A DNA stretch of 64,000 bases from Ferrovibrio terrae_A (GTDB lineage: Bacteria; Pseudomonadota; Alphaproteobacteria; Ferrovibrionales; Ferrovibrionaceae): positions 1 to 64,000 of the forward strand of contig NZ_CALSAN010000005.1 in the NCBI RefSeq assembly GCF_943372915.1, read 5' to 3'. Below the pieces are notes generated by a model that was not told the origin of the DNA, ran no database searches, and saw only the letters and a list, made by a program, of their open reading frames with translations. This document shows positions 61,090 to 64,000 of this stretch, in pieces. Numbering within the stretch: position 1 is the first letter of the stretch; each line of letters opens with the position of its first letter. The position numbers and the translations under genes are program-made.

Positions 61090-62310
61090 TCAGAGACTTA
61101 AACGGTGCGGCAGGCGGAAAATCAACAACCCGGCTGCAACACAGCCCAGGGCGCAGATCAGGATCGGCCACACGTAGCTGCCTGTGGTGTCGAATACCCA
61201 GCCGGCCAGCGTTGGTCCCAGCAGGGTACCGAAAGCCACCGAGGTATAGAGCACGCCGAGCACGGCCGACATTGCGCGCAGGCCGAACAGATCGGCGGTG
61301 AAGGCCGGCACCAGCGCAACGAAGCCGCCATAGAATAGACCGAAGGCCAGTGCGAAAATCGCCAGCGCGGCAAAGCCTTGCGCCACGCTCCAATACGCCA
61401 GCACCACACCGCTCAGCAGCATCATCAGGCCGAGACCGCGGCCACGACCGATGCGATCAGCAATGCCACCAAGCACGAAACGACCCAGCGTGCTGCCGAC
61501 GCCAATCAGGCCGACCAGCCAGACGCCTTCGCTACGACTGAGGCCCATATCTCCGGCATAGGGCGCCAGATGCACGAAAGGCACAAAGGTACCGATGCAA
61601 TTGAGTGCGCAGGCGGCATACAGCAGCCAGAAGACCGGATGCCGCAGCACGGCACCAAGTTCGAGGCCGGCCGGTGGTGCGGATTGAGCGATCGCCGGGG
61701 CAGCCGCGCCATCGGGCTGCAGCCCCATGCTGGCCGGCGAGGCCCGCAGCATCATGGTGGCCAGCGCGCCCAGCACCAGCGCGGCGATGCCAAAGGCGAC
61801 ATAGGCGCCGCGCCAGCCCAGCTGCTCGATGGCGAAGGCAGCGGCGGGCGGCGCTGCCATGGTGCCGATGCCGATGCCGGCCACGGCCCAGCCTGACGCC
61901 TGCCCGCGCTTGGCCATGAACCAGCGCTGCACCGTGCCAATCGCCGGCACATAAGAAAACCCGACGCCGATGCCGATGCCAATGCCGTAGAAGATCACGA
62001 TGGCCGTAAGGCTTTCGGCAAAGCTCGCTGCGATCATGCCGAAACCGACACAGGCGAGGCCGAAGCCGACCACCGGGCGCGGCCCGATGCGGTCGGCCAG
62101 CCGGCCGCTGACGGCGCCGAGGGCGAAGTAAAGAAAGCCGGCGGCGGAAAACACCAGCGACACCGTGGCGCGGGAAGCCCCAAACTCGCGGCTTAAAGGT
62201 TCGAAGAAGGCTGGAAAGCTGTAGGCCGCACCGAAGCCGGTGAACATGACCAGGAAAGCGGCGGCGACCACCACCCAGCCATAGAAGATACCAGAAACGC
62301 CACCCGGCAT
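61090..62310 (-). CDS. MFS transporter, monocarboxylate/OFA-like
   Basis: 406 residues, 12 membrane segments. The MFS loop motif is SGRLADRIGPRPVVGFG after TM2-TM3, and a second copy is GGIADRIGRGRGLG. The start FYGWVVVAAAFLVMFTGFGAAYSF is typical of the MCT/oxalate-formate-like group. Substrate not determinable. Start overlaps the UDG stop (TGATG). Confidence 0.85.
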   Translation of the reverse strand: MPGGVSGIFYGWVVVAAAFLVMFTGFGAAYSFPAFFEPLSREFGASRATVSLVFSAAGFLYFALGAVSGRLADRIGPRPVVGFGLACVGFGMIAASFAESLTAIVIFYGIGIGIGVGFSYVPAIGTVQRWFMAKRGQASGWAVAGIGIGTMAAPPAAAFAIEQLGWRGAYVAFGIAALVLGALATMMLRASPASMGLQPDGAAAPAIAQSAPPAGLELGAVLRHPVFWLLYAACALNCIGTFVPFVHLAPYAGDMGLSRSEGVWLVGLIGVGSTLGRFVLGGIADRIGRGRGLGLMMLLSGVVLAYWSVAQGFAALAIFALAFGLFYGGFVALVPAFTADLFGLRAMSAVLGVLYTSVAFGTLLGPTLAGWVFDTTGSYVWPILICALGCVAAGLLIFRLPHRLSL

Positions 62311-63155
62311 CAGATGCCCAGTTCGCCCAGCTTGGCGGCAAGCTCCAGCATGTCGCGCCAGGCCTCGCGCTTTACGCCCGGCTGACGCAGCAGATAGGCC
62401 GGATGCAGCATCGGCATGGCGGGTACTGCAATGTCGCCGCGCTTGTACTCATGCCAGCGACCGCGCACCCGCGTAATGCCCTGCGTCGTTCCTAGCAATG
62501 TGCCAGTGGAGAATTTTCCGGTGCAGACGATCACCTTGGGCTGCACCAGTTCGATCAGCCGTTCGATGAATGGGCGACAGGCCACGATCTCTTCGGACGA
62601 CGGATCGCGATTGCCCGGCGGACGCCAGAATAGCAGGTTGGAAATATAGGTGTTGCTCTCGTCGCGCCCGATCGCCTTGAGCATCTTGTCGAGCAACTGG
62701 CCGCTCTCGCCGACAAACGGCAGCCCTTGCGCATCCTCGTCGCGCCCCGGCGCCTCGCCGACGATCATCAGCGGCGCGTTCGGGGTGCCGCGCGCGATCA
62801 CCGTATTGGTGGCGGTGGCCTTCAGCGCGCAGCCGTCGAAGGCTTTGATGGCAGCTTCCAGTTCGGCAATCGTGTTGCAGGCCCGCGCTGCCGTGGTCGC
62901 AGCGGTTTCCGCCGCCTGTGCCGACAGGATGGCCGGGCCGACCGGCTGGGCCTGGCGGGAGGCCAACGCGGCGGGTGCCGTTGCGGCAGGGGCCGCTGCC
63001 TGTGCCGGCTGCGCTTTTGCCAAGGGAGTTGCCTTGGGCGCGACGGTGCGATCGACCGGCTGGTCGCCAATAGCCTCGTCCACCCCGGCCTCTGCGTAAA
63101 ACAGCACGACCTCAAGCAGAGAAGGAGGAAAATCAGGGGTTTCCGTGGCGTTCAT
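62310..63155 (-). CDS. uracil-DNA glycosylase, type 4
   Basis: The start is uncertain: the ATG at 63155 is taken; one at 63194 is in frame, neither has a clear Shine-Dalgarno. 281 residues. An Ala/Pro-rich N-terminal linker (about 45-90) precedes the catalytic domain with GEAPGRDEDAQGLPFVGESG (motif I, GEAPG-E/D type) and HPAYLLRQPG (C-terminal motif). Four cysteines (CNTI, CALK, CRPF, CTGK regions) fit the iron-sulfur cluster of family 4 UDGs. Removes uracil from DNA. Confidence 0.92.
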   Translation of the reverse strand: MNATETPDFPPSLLEVVLFYAEAGVDEAIGDQPVDRTVAPKATPLAKAQPAQAAAPAATAPAALASRQAQPVGPAILSAQAAETAATTAARACNTIAELEAAIKAFDGCALKATATNTVIARGTPNAPLMIVGEAPGRDEDAQGLPFVGESGQLLDKMLKAIGRDESNTYISNLLFWRPPGNRDPSSEEIVACRPFIERLIELVQPKVIVCTGKFSTGTLLGTTQGITRVRGRWHEYKRGDIAVPAMPMLHPAYLLRQPGVKREAWRDMLELAAKLGELGI

Positions 63156-63279
63156 CGATGCTGTAAGGGGTGGCGCCGTTGGCTTGCCCCCCATAGTCTG
63201 GTAAGCAGGTATGGAGCGTCAAGCTGACCGGCCCTGACGTTCCCAAATAAAAAAACGTTAGCAATATCCGAGGTGCCCC

Positions 63280-64000
63280 GTGTCGGAACGCGAAGCAATG
63301 GAATACGACGTGGTGATCGTCGGCGCAGGCCCGTCCGGCCTGTCGGCCGCGATCCGCCTGAAGCAGCTGGCTGCGGCGCAAAACCACGAGATTTCAGTGT
63401 GCGTGATTGAAAAAGGCTCCGAAGTCGGCGCCCATATCCTGTCTGGCGCCGTGATCGACCCGATCGCGCTGAACGAGCTGATTCCGGACTGGAAGGCCAA
63501 GGGCGCGCCGCTGAACACCCCGGTCACCGATGACCGATTCTGGATCCTGACCGAGGCGAATCACATCCCGGTCCCCAATATCGCCATGCCGCCGCTGATG
63601 AACAATCACGGCAACTACATCGTTTCGCTGGGCAATGTCTGCCGCTGGCTTGCCAGCCAGGCGGAAGAGATGGGTGTCGAGATCTTCCCCGGCTTTGCCG
63701 CGGCGGAAGTGCTTTATGGCGACAAGGGCGAAGTAGTCGGCGTCGCCACCGGCGACATGGGCATCGGCCGCGATGGCGAGAAGAAGTCGAGCTATACGCC
63801 GGGCGTGGAGCTGCGCGGCAAATACACCCTGATCGGCGAAGGCGTGCGTGGTTCGCTGGCCAAGAGCCTGATGCAGAAGTTCAACCTGCGCGACGGCGTC
63901 GACCCGCAGAAGTTCGGCATCGGCATCAAGGAGCTGTGGCAGATTGATCCGGCCAAGCATAAGCCGGGCCTGGTGATGCATACCCAGGGCTGGCCGCTGG
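63280..64000 (+). CDS. electron transfer flavoprotein-ubiquinone oxidoreductase (cut by window end)
   Basis: Starts at GTG 63280, with GAGG 6 bases upstream; an ATG 6 codons later is an alternative. 240 visible residues. FAD Rossmann motif is VIVGAGPSGLSAAIRL, with IEKGSEVGAHILSGAV, and the continuation with MNNHGNYIVSLGNVCRWLA and the quinone-site region is typical of ETF-QO. It takes electrons from acyl-CoA dehydrogenases via ETF to the ubiquinone pool. The C-terminal Fe-S part is beyond the window. Confidence 0.95.
   Translation, partial: MSEREAMEYDVVIVGAGPSGLSAAIRLKQLAAAQNHEISVCVIEKGSEVGAHILSGAVIDPIALNELIPDWKAKGAPLNTPVTDDRFWILTEANHIPVPNIAMPPLMNNHGNYIVSLGNVCRWLASQAEEMGVEIFPGFAAAEVLYGDKGEVVGVATGDMGIGRDGEKKSSYTPGVELRGKYTLIGEGVRGSLAKSLMQKFNLRDGVDPQKFGIGIKELWQIDPAKHKPGLVMHTQGWPL

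Overview
The window is high-GC bacterial chromosome from an alphaproteobacterium, most likely Rhodospirillales-like. The grounds are the carA-carB-greA, yqeY-dnaG-rpoD and moaB / type-4 UDG / ETF-QO neighbourhoods, a tRNA-Ile2 just after rpoD, and protein sequences of alphaproteobacterial style. No rRNA or CRISPR array is visible. A membrane-bound nitrate reductase with NO-related accessory genes points to a facultative nitrate respirer.

Layout. (1) 1-7517, + strand: a tightly overlapping operon of glycosyltransferase (cut by the window edge), polysaccharide-deacetylase-like protein, small membrane protein and a complete oligopeptide-type ABC importer. (2) 7527-11686: methyltransferase, MBL-fold hydrolase, enoyl-CoA hydratase, OmpR-type response regulator and esterase. 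The regulator and esterase are the tail of a leftward carA-carB-greA operon (to 16641) whose leader holds an attenuator-like terminator. (3) 16933-21624: yqeY, dnaG, rpoD, a strong terminator and tRNA-Ile2(CAU).

(4) 21.65-33.25 kb: an accessory island, visibly more AT-rich than the core. It carries a coiled-coil/winged-helix-like protein, a two-gene SPARTA-type defence operon (TIR-APAZ plus short prokaryotic Argonaute), a HAD protein, a complete Tn7-like transposition module tnsA-tnsB-tnsC-tniQ/tnsD, and a small cysteine-rich protein. It starts about 60 bp after the tRNA. A TGTCA-containing palindrome cluster there is a candidate element end, but no matching second end was found, so whether SPARTA is transposon cargo stays open.

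(5) 33262-46429, - strand: one apparent 13-kb operon narK1-narK2-narG-narH-narJ-narI followed by parvulin isomerase, beta-carbonic anhydrase, nnrS, an AhpD-like protein and the di-iron repair protein RIC. It diverges from a Crp/Fnr-family regulator, and three FNR/DNR-type boxes lie in the shared intergenic region. Next to it are a radical-SAM/SPASM protein and a MogA-type Moco enzyme that share a fourth box.

(6) 49.2-56.8 kb: a ketopantoate-reductase-like gene, three small membrane proteins, and a DUF4212/sodium-solute symporter pair. Divergent from the pair is its probable regulatory set: a helical protein, a DnaQ-like exonuclease and a CBS/DUF294 nucleotidyltransferase. (7) 56.8-64 kb: housekeeping genes (radical SAM, GNAT, moaB, lytic transglycosylase, MFS, UDG) and the start of ETF-ubiquinone oxidoreductase.
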